Translations under genes and position numbers: made by a program
The notes under the pieces: model-generated
Seen by the model: only the letters and a program-made list of their open reading frames with translations
Databases searched by the model: none
Told to the model about the DNA's origin: nothing
Source: Owenia fusiformis
Taxonomy: Eukaryota > Annelida > Polychaeta > Sabellida > Oweniidae
Assembly: GCA_903813345.2 (NCBI GenBank)
Contig: CAIIXF020000005.1
Location: forward strand, 42,139,394 to 42,199,393
Direction of reading: 5' to 3'
Length of the DNA stretch: 60,000 bases
In this document: piece after piece, positions 45,250 through 55,585 of the stretch
How positions within the stretch are numbered: position 1 is the stretch's first letter
Layout of the letters: every line of letters begins with the position of its first letter

Positions 45250-46923
45250 ATGGGCACTGAAGGCCAGACAATTAGTAATGACTTGCTTGGTAATACCAGC
45301 TCATTATTGGACCTATCAACCAATGAGCCTACTGAATTGCCCCACAATATCACCAATGAATCTCTAGAAACATCTATTAGTAGTGAAACAAACCTAAAAA
45401 CAGTTGTTCCAGCGCATGGTGATACTGTTACCATTTCCTCACTTGAGGGGCCCTGCGACAGCCCCATCCGTACAACCCCCGCAACCACAGGTAAAAGCCT
45501 GAAGAAACGTTGTTCAGACCGCTTACTCAAACGAACAAAATCCCTAGTATCAGGCCTCAAATCTACTCCTGGTCGCACGATCCCAAAACGTCGTGGGCGT
45601 CCAAAGAAGACTGAAGACGATTCATTAGTACCACTTAGTGAGACAACAGTTCGGTCAATGCTTACCTCATACAAAGAAACACTTAATCTTTGCCGAGACT
45701 CCATAGAGGAACTGAAATGTATGGTCGTAACTATCCAGAACAATAATGCGGATCTTGTTAAGCGACTTGAAGCTAAAACTGCTGACTGTACTGATCTCAC
45801 AAAGGAGAATGCTTATTTACGCTCCCTCAAAACCCAAATCACATCCCAGCCCACTACCCCTGAGAAGTCACTCCTGATTGGTTCATCCATTATACGTGAC
45901 ATTGATGAAGATAGACTTAATAACACTGACATTAAAAGTGTCAGTGGTGCAGACATCGACACAATACACAAAGCCATTGCAACAATGCCCACCACATCAA
46001 AATTCAAATCTATTACTCTCCAGGTAGGGAGCATTGACTGTAGTAAACGTGACAATGTCCAAGCAATTCAAGATGACTATCGCCTTCTCGTAAAAGGAGC
46101 CAAACAGAGATGTGACCATGTCATTGTCTCAAGCATCACCCCCAGAGCTGACAACACCGATGCCCAAGCTAGGATTGACCTTGTCAACTCAGCCCTGATG
46201 AGTATATGCCTAGATGAGGATTGCGAGTTTATAAACAATGACATTGACTTTAAGCTCAGAGACGGCACAATTAATGAAGGCTACCTGCTACAAGACAAAT
46301 TGCACCTCTCAGATGCTGGCACCAATCGCCTTGGTGTTAATTTGAAATTGGATGCAAAGTTCAACACGGTAGCCAAGCCCAGACAGAAACGCAACCGACG
46401 TAACAGGCAACGCCAACACAATCCTCCAAACGCAAATACCAGAAATGACTATGCCAATGTGACCTCCCAAAAGGACACTATGCCTCATGTAACCATTTTG
46501 CCAGCACAACAGTCTAATGCCAACTGTGCCCCCTCAAACATTAACATTAATAATGAATGCTTGAACAATATACAGCATAACGACCAACGGCAGGCCAATA
46601 GTGGTCCTATACAAAGTAACACTTGTACCAATACTGTCCGTCCCCTCATGAGTCAATATAGTCAACCACCTAATCAATGTAACGTCAATCAGTCCTCCAA
46701 CTCTGTTAAGCCTTCTGCAAGACAGCATCTTTCAAAAGGGGCACCTGGAGCATGTCGGAAATGTGGTCTTTCTGGTCATTTGACCAGTACATGCTGGCAC
46801 CCCCAAACGGTAAGATGCTACTCTTGCAATGGCCTAGGTCATAAGTCTGTCAATTGCAAATCTATTGCAACAAGCAACCGTTACGGTGTTTTAAGTGAAG
46901 ATAGTGCCTATTACAATAACTAG
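45250..46923 (+). CDS. LINE ORF1 protein (SGNH-like domain, coiled coil, two CCHC knuckles)
   Basis: 557 residues from an ATG at 45250; an in-frame TAG at 45238-45240 supports this start. Order of parts: Ser/Thr-rich N terminus; an AT-hook-like basic patch KRRGRPKK (113-120); a likely coiled coil (about 131-196); an SGNH-hydrolase-like domain (about 206-375) with LLIGSSIIRD, VGSIDC and DKLHLSDAG. In that domain the block usually written GxND reads GSID, so the catalytic Asn appears lost. Then come a basic stretch RKRNRRNRQRQ-like (about 378-390), a polar Asn-rich linker and two C-x2-C-x4-H-x4-C knuckles (502-515, 523-536). As in related LINEs, it probably binds element RNA and forms the ribonucleoprotein. 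The stop is TAG, 12 bases before the annotated start of ORF2 and in the same frame. Confidence 0.85.
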   Translation: MGTEGQTISNDLLGNTSSLLDLSTNEPTELPHNITNESLETSISSETNLKTVVPAHGDTVTISSLEGPCDSPIRTTPATTGKSLKKRCSDRLLKRTKSLVSGLKSTPGRTIPKRRGRPKKTEDDSLVPLSETTVRSMLTSYKETLNLCRDSIEELKCMVVTIQNNNADLVKRLEAKTADCTDLTKENAYLRSLKTQITSQPTTPEKSLLIGSSIIRDIDEDRLNNTDIKSVSGADIDTIHKAIATMPTTSKFKSITLQVGSIDCSKRDNVQAIQDDYRLLVKGAKQRCDHVIVSSITPRADNTDAQARIDLVNSALMSICLDEDCEFINNDIDFKLRDGTINEGYLLQDKLHLSDAGTNRLGVNLKLDAKFNTVAKPRQKRNRRNRQRQHNPPNANTRNDYANVTSQKDTMPHVTILPAQQSNANCAPSNININNECLNNIQHNDQRQANSGPIQSNTCTNTVRPLMSQYSQPPNQCNVNQSSNSVKPSARQHLSKGAPGACRKCGLSGHLTSTCWHPQTVRCYSCNGLGHKSVNCKSIATSNRYGVLSEDSAYYNN

Positions 46924-46935
46924 GATATAGGCAAA

Positions 46936-49900
46936 GTGAATGCCATCACCCATAACAACAATGAAAGTCCCAGTAGCCATCGTCCTAGAATAAGACGTAG
47001 TAAACGAAGAAAACGCAATACCAAAGTACAGATTGCATACAATAATGTTCAAAATTTGGGTCAGGCAAAACAACATCAGGTAGTCAAGCTTTTAGAATCC
47101 GAAAGATTTATGGCACTTGCGGTTGTTGAAACCTGGTTCAATGAGAACAGGGATATAAGTGTCAAACCAAATAACTATAATTTCCTGCCAAAAGATCGTA
47201 AAGGTAGGGGCGGTGGTGGTTTGGGAATATTTCTCAAAAATGATGTTATATTAATGAATGATAACCTATTAAACTCGAGGGAAGATGAATTTGAACGATA
47301 TTGGATCAAATGTAAATTGAATGATTCTATTTTTAATATAGGTGTTGTCTATTTCCCACAAGATGGCCTCGAAAAAGATAAAAGTGAAGGTTTATGTGAT
47401 GAACTCATTAGTAACTTTGCCGAGCTGGCCAATATGTCCGGTAGCACTATATTAATGGGTGATTTTAATGGTAAAATATCTCAATTTCGGAGTAAAGATA
47501 AATCTAGTTTTAATGGTGACCTCATAGAATTGTTAACTGAGGTAACAGGTAGCACTATATTAAACCTCACGGAACAATGTAATGGCTCCATCACTTGGAA
47601 GCGCAATGTATTGCAATCCACAATTGACTATGTTATTGTGAATGACAATACAATGGAAATGTATGATAATCTGCTTATAGATGAAGATCACGAGTTTTCT
47701 GTAGGCAGTGATCATGCCACTATGATTGTCACTTTGAATACTGTTCATTGCTATAAAGCTACAAAAAATATCACTCATGGCAACAGATCTGTGAATAAAC
47801 CCTATTATAAGTGGAAAATCGATGACAACACCGAATGGGACATATTCCAGTCTAGTCTTACTGACATTTTTAATAATTGGAATTCCTCAGATTTTATTGA
47901 TGCCAATTCAATGTGGGAAAACTTTAAGTGTTCAATTCTAGCAATGGCTGACAAGCACATTGGCTTTAAGAAATGTTCCCCTCACAGCCGGTCTTTTTGG
48001 GATGATGAAATCGCCAAAATGATTAAAGATAGGAAACGGGCCAATCAATTTTATAGGTATTGGGAAAAATCCGGGATTGCTGACCCAACATTCTTAAATG
48101 AATTATGGGAAATTTACTCTGATAGAAAGCAGAAAGTTCAGCAAAAGATAAAAGATAATATTGTCCAAAACCACATTAAAAATATGACTGCCAATGCAAT
48201 GAAAAAGTCTAAAACTTCTCGCTCTTATTGGAAATCATTGAAAATGTTCAACAAAAAATCAGATTACCCTATTCAAATAAAGAACCCCGATCAGCCTGAT
48301 GAAGTTATCACAGATCCCAAAAAGGTATGTGAAGTATTAAAGAACTATTGGGGAAAATTAGGTGAGACACATCGTAACAAAGACTCAAGTATTTCCAACC
48401 TTGGAACCAGAATAAAAAGTTTAGAGAAAGAAGCTGGTACTAACGGTCTTGATATTTTTAAGCTTGATAAGGATCTATTTACTCAACAAGTGAAATCTTT
48501 AAAGAATGGTAAAATGGGGGGTGGAGACCAAATTGCAAATGAATTTTTGAAATATGGAGGCATTGCTTTATCAGACGCACTTTATAACATGTTCGAATAT
48601 TTTACTTATACCGAGTCTTTCCCTGATGAGTGGAGTGAGGGAACGCTCATTCCAATCCACAAAGAGAATGACACTGAAAACCTTGACTATTATAGAGGTA
48701 TTACTATTAATTCAAATGTTTATAAGTTGTATGCATCACTTGTTGAAAAGTCTATCAAAAAGTATATTGAGATGGAAAACAAACTTGGCGACCTCCAAGG
48801 TGGTTTCAGGGAGAAAAGACGCCTTGAAGACAATATTTTCATTTTGAAAGGTCTTTGTTGCCTTCGTAAATGTAAGGGAAAGGCTACTCATTTAGCTTTT
48901 CTGGACGTATCAAAAGCGTTTGACGTGCTAGACCGCGATACATTGTTTTGCCACTTATGGAACAAAGGAATCCAAGGAAAAACTTGGAGAATTCTACATA
49001 AATTGTACGCTAATGCACAAAATAAAGTAATTTTTGGTAATTTTGAAACCGATCATTTCGACAGTCAGTATGGTCTCAAACAGGGATGTAATCTATCCCC
49101 GACACTGTTTTCTATTGTTATGACTGACCTTATTGATATGATTAAGGCTAGAGGATTAGGCATACGTTATGAAAATGCTTATGTTCCCGCCTTATTATTT
49201 GCAGACGATATAGTATTGATAGCTGACTCAGAAGACGAACTTCAGGAAATGCTCAATACTACATCGTCCTTTGGAATAAAATGGGGGCTTAACTTTAGTA
49301 AAAAGAAATCCAAGGTCATGACGATAGGGAAAAGAATGAATACTAACAAGCAATGGTTTCTTGGTAATGCTGCAATTGACGAAGTAAAAACATACAAATA
49401 TCTTGGAACCTTTGTTGATAATCTACTCCATGACACATCTCACATTAAAGATTATGTTTCTAAAAAAGCATGCAAAATCAATTCTTATATGCGATATGTA
49501 CTTGCCAAACATAACAATGTCAACAGGATCAACTTTGGTCTAAGTATTTATAATTCTATGTTTACACCAGCCATTACACATGGTTGTGGGGTATGGTGTG
49601 TTAATAAGACAACTACAAAAATACTAAATTCCCTCCAATATAATGCTGGAAGGGCAATTTTGAATCTAAAGTGTAAACCGGCTACATGTGCTCTTTTGGC
49701 AGAATTAGGCTGGGAACCATTAACTACAAGCATTGAAAACAAACAGATCAATTATTTTAGCTACCTTGTAAAAAATGATAGGAATGATCTTTTAAACATT
49801 GTTTTTCAAAGTATGTTAGAACACCATAGGCTTAATAAAAATTTGTGTTGGCCATATATGAGAAACATCCACTCAATTATGAAAGATAGAGGACTGGATG

Positions 49901-50436
49901 ATGTTATGTTCAGACCTAACACTTCCTGGATGAAGACATATAAAGCAATCACAAATAGCCAAATGAAAACTGATATATTTGAATTAATAAACGTAAAATC
50001 CTCACTAAACGTTTATAAACATGTTAAAACGAATTGGGGTCTTGAACGTTACATGCACATTTCAAATGATTTTAGACTTGCTGTTTTAAAGTTTCGAGCT
50101 AGGACAGGATGTTTCATGGTTGGTGCAGATTTGAAAAGATGGGGCCAAGGTGATGGATTATGCAAATTTTGTAATTCAGGGATTGATGATCTTTCCCACC
50201 GCCTACTGTTATGCCCATATTTCACCTCCCATCGTTCTGTCTTATTTTCTAACTTAAAGAGTGCACTTGAAGGCAATAATGAACATGTTTTTAACCATTT
50301 TATATCTCTTAATGTTCAGAGTAAATTACAATGGCTACTGGGCAATGATATACATAGTGTATATGGGCACGAGATTGAAGTTTTAGTAGATAGATGTATC
50401 AAACAATTTTTATCTAATGCATTTGTTTCACCCTAA
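46936..50436 (+). CDS. LINE ORF2 protein (APE endonuclease and reverse transcriptase)
   Basis: Up to 1166 residues if counted from the GTG at 46936, the convention used here. The frame is in fact open from just after the ORF1 TAG, and the first ATG is at 47110 (residue 59), inside the endonuclease. Endonuclease motifs: VETWF (64-68), MGDFNG (174-179), STIDYVIV (228-235), GSDHATM (257-263). Reverse transcriptase: AFLDVSKAFD (654-663), GLKQGCNLSP (713-722), FADD (755-758; catalytic Asp pair intact). The C-terminal zinc motif is C1076-x2-C1079-x8-H1088-x4-C1093. It is expected to nick target DNA and prime reverse transcription of its own RNA. All key residues are present, so it could be active. 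Translation of its start must use readthrough, reinitiation or a non-AUG codon. Confidence 0.88.
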   Translation: MNAITHNNNESPSSHRPRIRRSKRRKRNTKVQIAYNNVQNLGQAKQHQVVKLLESERFMALAVVETWFNENRDISVKPNNYNFLPKDRKGRGGGGLGIFLKNDVILMNDNLLNSREDEFERYWIKCKLNDSIFNIGVVYFPQDGLEKDKSEGLCDELISNFAELANMSGSTILMGDFNGKISQFRSKDKSSFNGDLIELLTEVTGSTILNLTEQCNGSITWKRNVLQSTIDYVIVNDNTMEMYDNLLIDEDHEFSVGSDHATMIVTLNTVHCYKATKNITHGNRSVNKPYYKWKIDDNTEWDIFQSSLTDIFNNWNSSDFIDANSMWENFKCSILAMADKHIGFKKCSPHSRSFWDDEIAKMIKDRKRANQFYRYWEKSGIADPTFLNELWEIYSDRKQKVQQKIKDNIVQNHIKNMTANAMKKSKTSRSYWKSLKMFNKKSDYPIQIKNPDQPDEVITDPKKVCEVLKNYWGKLGETHRNKDSSISNLGTRIKSLEKEAGTNGLDIFKLDKDLFTQQVKSLKNGKMGGGDQIANEFLKYGGIALSDALYNMFEYFTYTESFPDEWSEGTLIPIHKENDTENLDYYRGITINSNVYKLYASLVEKSIKKYIEMENKLGDLQGGFREKRRLEDNIFILKGLCCLRKCKGKATHLAFLDVSKAFDVLDRDTLFCHLWNKGIQGKTWRILHKLYANAQNKVIFGNFETDHFDSQYGLKQGCNLSPTLFSIVMTDLIDMIKARGLGIRYENAYVPALLFADDIVLIADSEDELQEMLNTTSSFGIKWGLNFSKKKSKVMTIGKRMNTNKQWFLGNAAIDEVKTYKYLGTFVDNLLHDTSHIKDYVSKKACKINSYMRYVLAKHNNVNRINFGLSIYNSMFTPAITHGCGVWCVNKTTTKILNSLQYNAGRAILNLKCKPATCALLAELGWEPLTTSIENKQINYFSYLVKNDRNDLLNIVFQSMLEHHRLNKNLCWPYMRNIHSIMKDRGLDDVMFRPNTSWMKTYKAITNSQMKTDIFELINVKSSLNVYKHVKTNWGLERYMHISNDFRLAVLKFRARTGCFMVGADLKRWGQGDGLCKFCNSGIDDLSHRLLLCPYFTSHRSVLFSNLKSALEGNNEHVFNHFISLNVQSKLQWLLGNDIHSVYGHEIEVLVDRCIKQFLSNAFVSP

Positions 50437-50528
50437 TCTCAATGATACCACAAAATGAATATGTTTTGTATTTTATGTACACTTTTGTAAGAGCACCCAG
50501 TATTGGTGTGCCACCGTTTTAAAGGTGT

Positions 50529-50563
50529 AATAAATAAATAAATAAAAAAATAAATAAATAAAT
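50529..50563 (+). repeat. LINE 3' tail (AATA-type microsatellite with A7 interruption)
   Basis: AATAAATAAATAAAT units interrupted once by seven A residues. CR1/L2-group elements end in short tandem repeats instead of poly(A). A 31-base stretch of this tail, with the A7 at the same place, recurs at 58523-58553. Confidence 0.85.
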
Positions 50564-51158
50564 CAAACAATTAATTTGAGCATTTTGAGAAAGTTTAAAG
50601 GAAGTTTAATCTGTTAATTTTTTTCCAATTGGAACTAAATTGGATTATGCACATGCATACTAAGTGTAATAATATATCATGTACCAAAATAATATGTGAT
50701 ATTAATATTATACTATATTATAAATTGTATACTATTATTATATTATTCAAACTATTTTATTGCTAAATTTCATGAATATGACTTCTGATAATATGAAATC
50801 CTAGACAAATAGATTATCTGTTTAATAAGAAATTAGGCCCAAGATTTGATGAATCAATACATTTATAATAATACCATCTTCCAAGATGAATTAAATCTGA
50901 CACTTGTTCCAAACACTCATAAACATACAATATTTTAAAAAATGATTATGAATGTGTGGAATAAACATATATCTCTTCACTCGAACATCCAATATAAAAT
51001 AATAGTCAAAATAAATTGACACTCAAAGCTCAAAATGTTACAAAATTATATCAATTTCTTCTGAAAATTCTTCAAACTTCTGAACAGTATGTTACAGTTA
51101 TAATATGTATATCTTTACACATTCCCAGTCCAACACTTGATTCAAAACAAAATATATG
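50564..51158. other. Inner spacer between LINE and right arm
   Basis: AT-rich, no gene recognised, and no clear match to the corresponding left inner region. Confidence 0.45.
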
Positions 51159-53240
51159 CTTGGGTACGACTTGTCTTGAGTACCAGTTGACCAGTTACCT
51201 TTAAAATGACTTAAATGCAGCTCTAACATAGAACCAGGGAGATTTGAAAAATCAGGCTGTTGCTGGATTAAGTTCGAGAGTTGTGAACAATCATGTCTAT
51301 ATAAAGACATATCCTTTGATTCATATGAGAGTAAACTGCGAAATTACAAAATTATTTCGCACTATGCTATTTTTGAGTAATCTTTTAAAAATATAGTAGT
51401 GTAGTAATTTTATCTCTAATATGTATATTTGTGTTTAAAACACATTTTCCATGCTTTGAAGATAACAAGACACATTGTTGAATATATATGATCTAAAATA
51501 TGTCAACTAATCACCATTCAACTGAAAATATAAACAACTATTGCTGAAAGTGAAACATTGGTCATTTTGCCCATTTATGTGTCAATTTTTGATTTTAGTG
51601 TGCTAATAAATATGCTAAACTTTTGAAAAGTTTAAGAATATAATCATGCAATAATAACATTTGTGTTGGTTTTCTCATTTAATGGTGGAGGGCAGATCTT
51701 AGACCTCTAATAAAAACATTCGTTGTCTTACATACATTTTCTTTAAGTTAAATCAGAGAAGACAGATTCAATAAAAAACATATATGAATCTATCATCAAA
51801 GAATTATAATTGTGGAAAATTATATGCTACTGCTAAATGCAGAATGCTAAAAATGCCAAATTTTAGACACATGTAATCAAATGAAGGTTACATTAAATAA
51901 TACATAGTATCGATAGAGAATAGCTACAATTTTGTTAAAGTTGATGATTTGAAATTACTTTTTCATTTACATAAATGGGGCAGGGGAGACATGAAAGCTA
52001 TAATATCAACATTGGTTGTCCAATATACATTTTCTATATCCTAAATGGAAGAAGACATGTACAAGAACAAATTTGACTAAGAATGCACCAACCAGTCAGC
52101 ATTAAACTCAAGATATAAGGACCTATATGGTATTGCTGAAAGCGAAAATGGTCAAGAAAGCCATGTTTTGTCCTTAAATTTCTCATTTCTAGGCACTAGT
52201 TTACCAATAAAGGTTCTGAAATATCTTAAAAACATTAAATAACACATAATATTGATATAGAATAGCTACAACTTTATTAAAGTTTATAGTTTCAAGTTAT
52301 TTTATATTTTCATATTTTTCTTATATTTTTCATGATAAATGGGGTAGGGGAGATCTGAAAGCTCTAATATGACCATTGGTGGTCCACTATACATTTTCTA
52401 TACCTTAAATGGAAGAAGACATCTACAAAAACAGATTTTATTACAATTGCAACAACCAGTAAGCATAAAACTCAATATATGAGGAACTATATGTTACTGC
52501 TGAAAGCTAAAATGATTTTAAAAAATGCCAAGTTTTGTCCTTAAATGTCTCATTTCTAGGCACTAGTATACCAATAAAGGTTCTGAAATATCTGAAAAAC
52601 ATTAAATAATACATAATATTGATATAGAATAGCTACAACATTGTTAAAGTTTATAAATTCAAGTTATTTTATATTTTCATATGTTTCAGTAATTTTTCAT
52701 AATAAATGGGGTAGGGGAGATCTGAAAGCTCTAATATGACCATTGGTGGTCCAATATACATTTTTTGTATCTTAAATGGAAGAAGACATGTACAAGCACA
52801 GATTTAATCAAAATTGCAACAACCAGTCAACATTAAACTCAAGATATAAGGAACTATATGTTACTGCTGAAAGCGAAAATGATCAAAAATGCCAAATTTT
52901 GTCCTTAATTATCTTATTTCTAGACACTAGTACACTAATGAAGGTCCTTAAACATCTGAAAAACATTAAATAATACATAGTGTTAATATTAAATAGCTAG
53001 AGTTTTGTTTGAGTTGAACATTTTGACTTTTTGTAGTTTCCATTTTTAGCCAATTTTTTTCTAAAAAATTCAAGGTATGTCTTCCTCGGACCAATATTTA
53101 GATATGTTCGCAAGAGTTATATGCTTCGCAGGCGAAATCCCTTATGCAGGAAACCCTAATAGAATGAAAAATACAGAGAAACTCCATCCAGCTCACAAAG
53201 TCATTTTTTGCACAATTCTCACACCTTCCACCCCGAGTAA
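51159..53240 (+). repeat. Right arm of the ~11.6-kb inverted-repeat structure
   Basis: The inner block CTTGGGTACGACTTGTCTTG (51160) is inverted relative to 44600-44630. After ~600 bp of unmatched sequence come about four ~365-bp monomers (AGCTACAA landmark near 51922, 52264, 52631 and a degenerate one near 52997). Then follows the outer block shared with the left arm (53077-53220), ending CCACCCCGAGTAA. Monomers contain GAAAATG, CCTTAAATGGAAGAAGACAT and GGGGTAGGGGAGATCTGAAA-like stretches. The arm is shorter than the left one. Confidence 0.75.
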
Positions 53241-53259
53241 ATACTATTGTCACATCTAA
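53077..53259 (+). other. Outer-arm open frame (right copy), probably not a gene
   Basis: Reads MSSSDQYLDMFARVICFAGE and on to HPAHKVIF, the counterpart of 41568-41765. See that entry for why I do not regard it as a protein gene. Confidence 0.5.
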
Positions 53260-53844
53260 GTATTACCAAAGCTCATATACTAATAATATTTAAGAAAATA
53301 TCAGAGAGATTAAAATATTCTTTGTTAAAAGTGGATAATTAATGTGCCATGTAATAGAAATTATATGCTACATAAAATCCTAAATAGTTCTTTGAAGATT
53401 ATCGTCATAGACATATTGCCACTGTATGAAGATTTATTAGTTTTTTTTATATAGGCCTATAGCATATCAATAAAGTAATTATATAATTGAAGCAATGTCA
53501 TATATAAAGTAGCCTTTATTATCCAATTTAACGAAGTTCGGAGGGATATAGGGAACGCCTGCAGCCATTTTTCAAAATGGCCACCATTTCTGTGTGTTTT
53601 TTAGCGTTTTTTACTAAAACTCGAAAAGTAGTTGAGCGATTTTGTTCATATTTGATATGTGAATACTAGAAGTATGGCACACTGTCTAATGAAACTTTGG
53701 GGTAGACTGCCATTTTGAAAAATGGCTACTATTTTTACGTGTGTTATTTTACGTTTTTAAACAAGTAATAGAGCGATTTTGTTCATATTTGATACATGTG
53801 AACATTTTAGCTAGTAGGTGGCCATTTTGAAATATGGCCGCCAT

Positions 53845-55237
53845 TTACCATAGGTAGAAAGCAACTTACTTTTTCACCCATTGGAATACATGTAAAATTG
53901 ACAAAGTTCAAATTATAATTTCTCAAATCCCAGCCCATCGAATCCTCGCATCCATTCAGATCATGTAGTCCTATTCAAAAACTTCCCGTTCGGTTATATG
54001 ATGAGAAAAATATCCCACGAACGAAAAAAGATTTTGCTACATTTTAAGCGAGCATTGATTTTTGGGTCTGTAAAAAGCACGTAGGACCTGATTATCCCAT
54101 TGATTTACTGAGACCGCCAAAAATATAATTCAATTTTTTGGTTCAAAATTATAATCTGTCAGCGGTCCCTGACACTCCTACTAGCTATTACCAAACATTA
54201 ATTGTCAATACATGTACACATATATGTGCCATACATCTACAAAGTAGCAAACTAGTGTTTTAGGTACTACTTTTCCTAAACCATGAACAAAACAAATCTC
54301 AAGTAGGTTGTATTGACCCTATTAGTGTCATGGTTGACTGAATATGCATTTTGTTCAATATGCATTCTAAAGTTCGGGGTTTTATGAAGTGATATGTACA
54401 TTTTTGCTCAAATCCCTTCAGCACTTTTGATTTTGTAGGGTTCTCTTGACCCCTGGGGTCAGTATAATTTGTGACAATTTATTCCAAACTAAATGTAGTT
54501 ATTGTATCATTATAATAACTTATTAGAGAAAAGTTAAGGAAAAGTTGCGCTATCCACAAGACTTCTTGTCACTGCACATAAATGTAGCAAAATAGGCAAA
54601 ATAATTTAGCCTTGGATATGCAAAATTTGATTTTTTGGCCAAATTTTGGGCTATTTTTGGGGATTTTGCCCGTAACAACACTAATCTACTTAAAAAAAAC
54701 TGTTTAAAGTTGTACAAATTGCACAAGTGATTTATATTCTCTCATGAGTATGACTATTTGTTAATTTACTAAACTAAACATCATTGATTTTTCATTTTTC
54801 ATGAAGTTCTGATGGCTAGTTCAAGTAGCATTGTCTTTTGTGCAGGTTTACTGAATATGTCCCTTTAAAATTTGGTCTTTCGTGGGTTTAAAGTGTCAAA
54901 ATGTTGAAACTTCGCACACTTTGGAAGGTTTGGGGTATGTTTCCTTTGATTTTGGCAAGAACTGCATCAAATTACTTGATAAAAGAGCAGAAATGTAGCA
55001 ATTTAGGCTGAAAAGTACTGTTTTCAATGAAAAACGAAAATTGCTGACTCAGCAAAATTTAGATTGTCGTCTCCAGAATTTGGAGATATAGGGGTTATGC
55101 ACTGGGAGGTTTTGGATACAGGGAATATCCCGAGGGATATACAATATATCTTCCCGAGGGACCGAAGGGACCCAGGGAAGATGTATTGTATATTCCAAGG
55201 GATATTCCATGTATCCAAACCGACCGTGCATAACTGG
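53845..55237. other. Insertion inside A6, no gene recognised
   Basis: AT-rich sequence without recognisable protein or repeat, except a perfect-looking stem at 55133-55200: GGGATATACAATATATCTTC pairs with GAAGATGTATTGTATATTCC around GAGGGACCGAAGGGACCC. Confidence 0.45.
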
Positions 55238-55585
55238 TGTATCTCATACTTGAGTGGGTTTAGGGTAGATATAACCTTTTCCACCTTTTTCAAATGACAG
55301 GATATTTATATTTAACATTTTCGTAATATTCTTTTTGTTCAATACAATGAAAGTGTAACATTTAAACTTAAAAAAAATTAAATTTTAAAATTAAAAAATT
55401 AAAATTTTTGATATTTAAACTTTTTTAAACTTTTGAAAAATTCCCGGGAACGGGATGGATATATTATATCTGCCCGCATTTGGCCTGGAGCGGGACATAT
55501 ACAATATATTCTGCCCGCTCCTCAGATACGATATATATTCCCGGGTGATATCTACCCCAAACCCACTCAAGTATGAGATACACGT
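55238..55585. mobile_element. 348-bp foldback element with ~36-bp TIRs
   Basis: GTGTATCTCATACTTGAGTG (from 55239) and the following GGTTTAGGGTAGATAT are complementary to ATATCTACCCCAAACC and CACTCAAGTATGAGATACAC (ending 55583) with one mismatch. The right half is GC-rich with CCCGGGAACGGGATGG and GAGCGGGACATATACAATAT. No coding capacity. Confidence 0.7.

Larger units (their letters stand above)
45060..50563 (+). mobile_element. Full-length CR1/L2-like non-LTR retrotransposon (LINE)
   Basis: Two long open frames (ORF1 45250-46923, ORF2 46936-50436), a short 3' UTR and an AATAAATAAAT-type tail (50529-50563) make a ~5.4-kb element. ORF1 has an SGNH-hydrolase-like domain and two CCHC knuckles. 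ORF2 has an APE-like endonuclease, a reverse transcriptase and a C-terminal zinc motif. This combination and a microsatellite 3' tail are typical of the CR1/L2 group. The 5' end is uncertain and no target duplication was recognised. It lies between the two inverted arms. Absence of frameshifts suggests recent insertion. Confidence 0.85.

Noticed and set aside
45237-45800. 187-residue minus-strand open frame opposite LINE ORF1
   Set aside because: It lies wholly over ORF1, which has recognisable domains on the + strand; the minus reading has no motif and is a shadow frame.
45060-50563. LINE considered as a retrovirus or LTR element because of its zinc knuckles
   Set aside because: No LTRs, protease or integrase; APE-type endonuclease plus an RT with FADD and a microsatellite 3' tail identify a non-LTR element.
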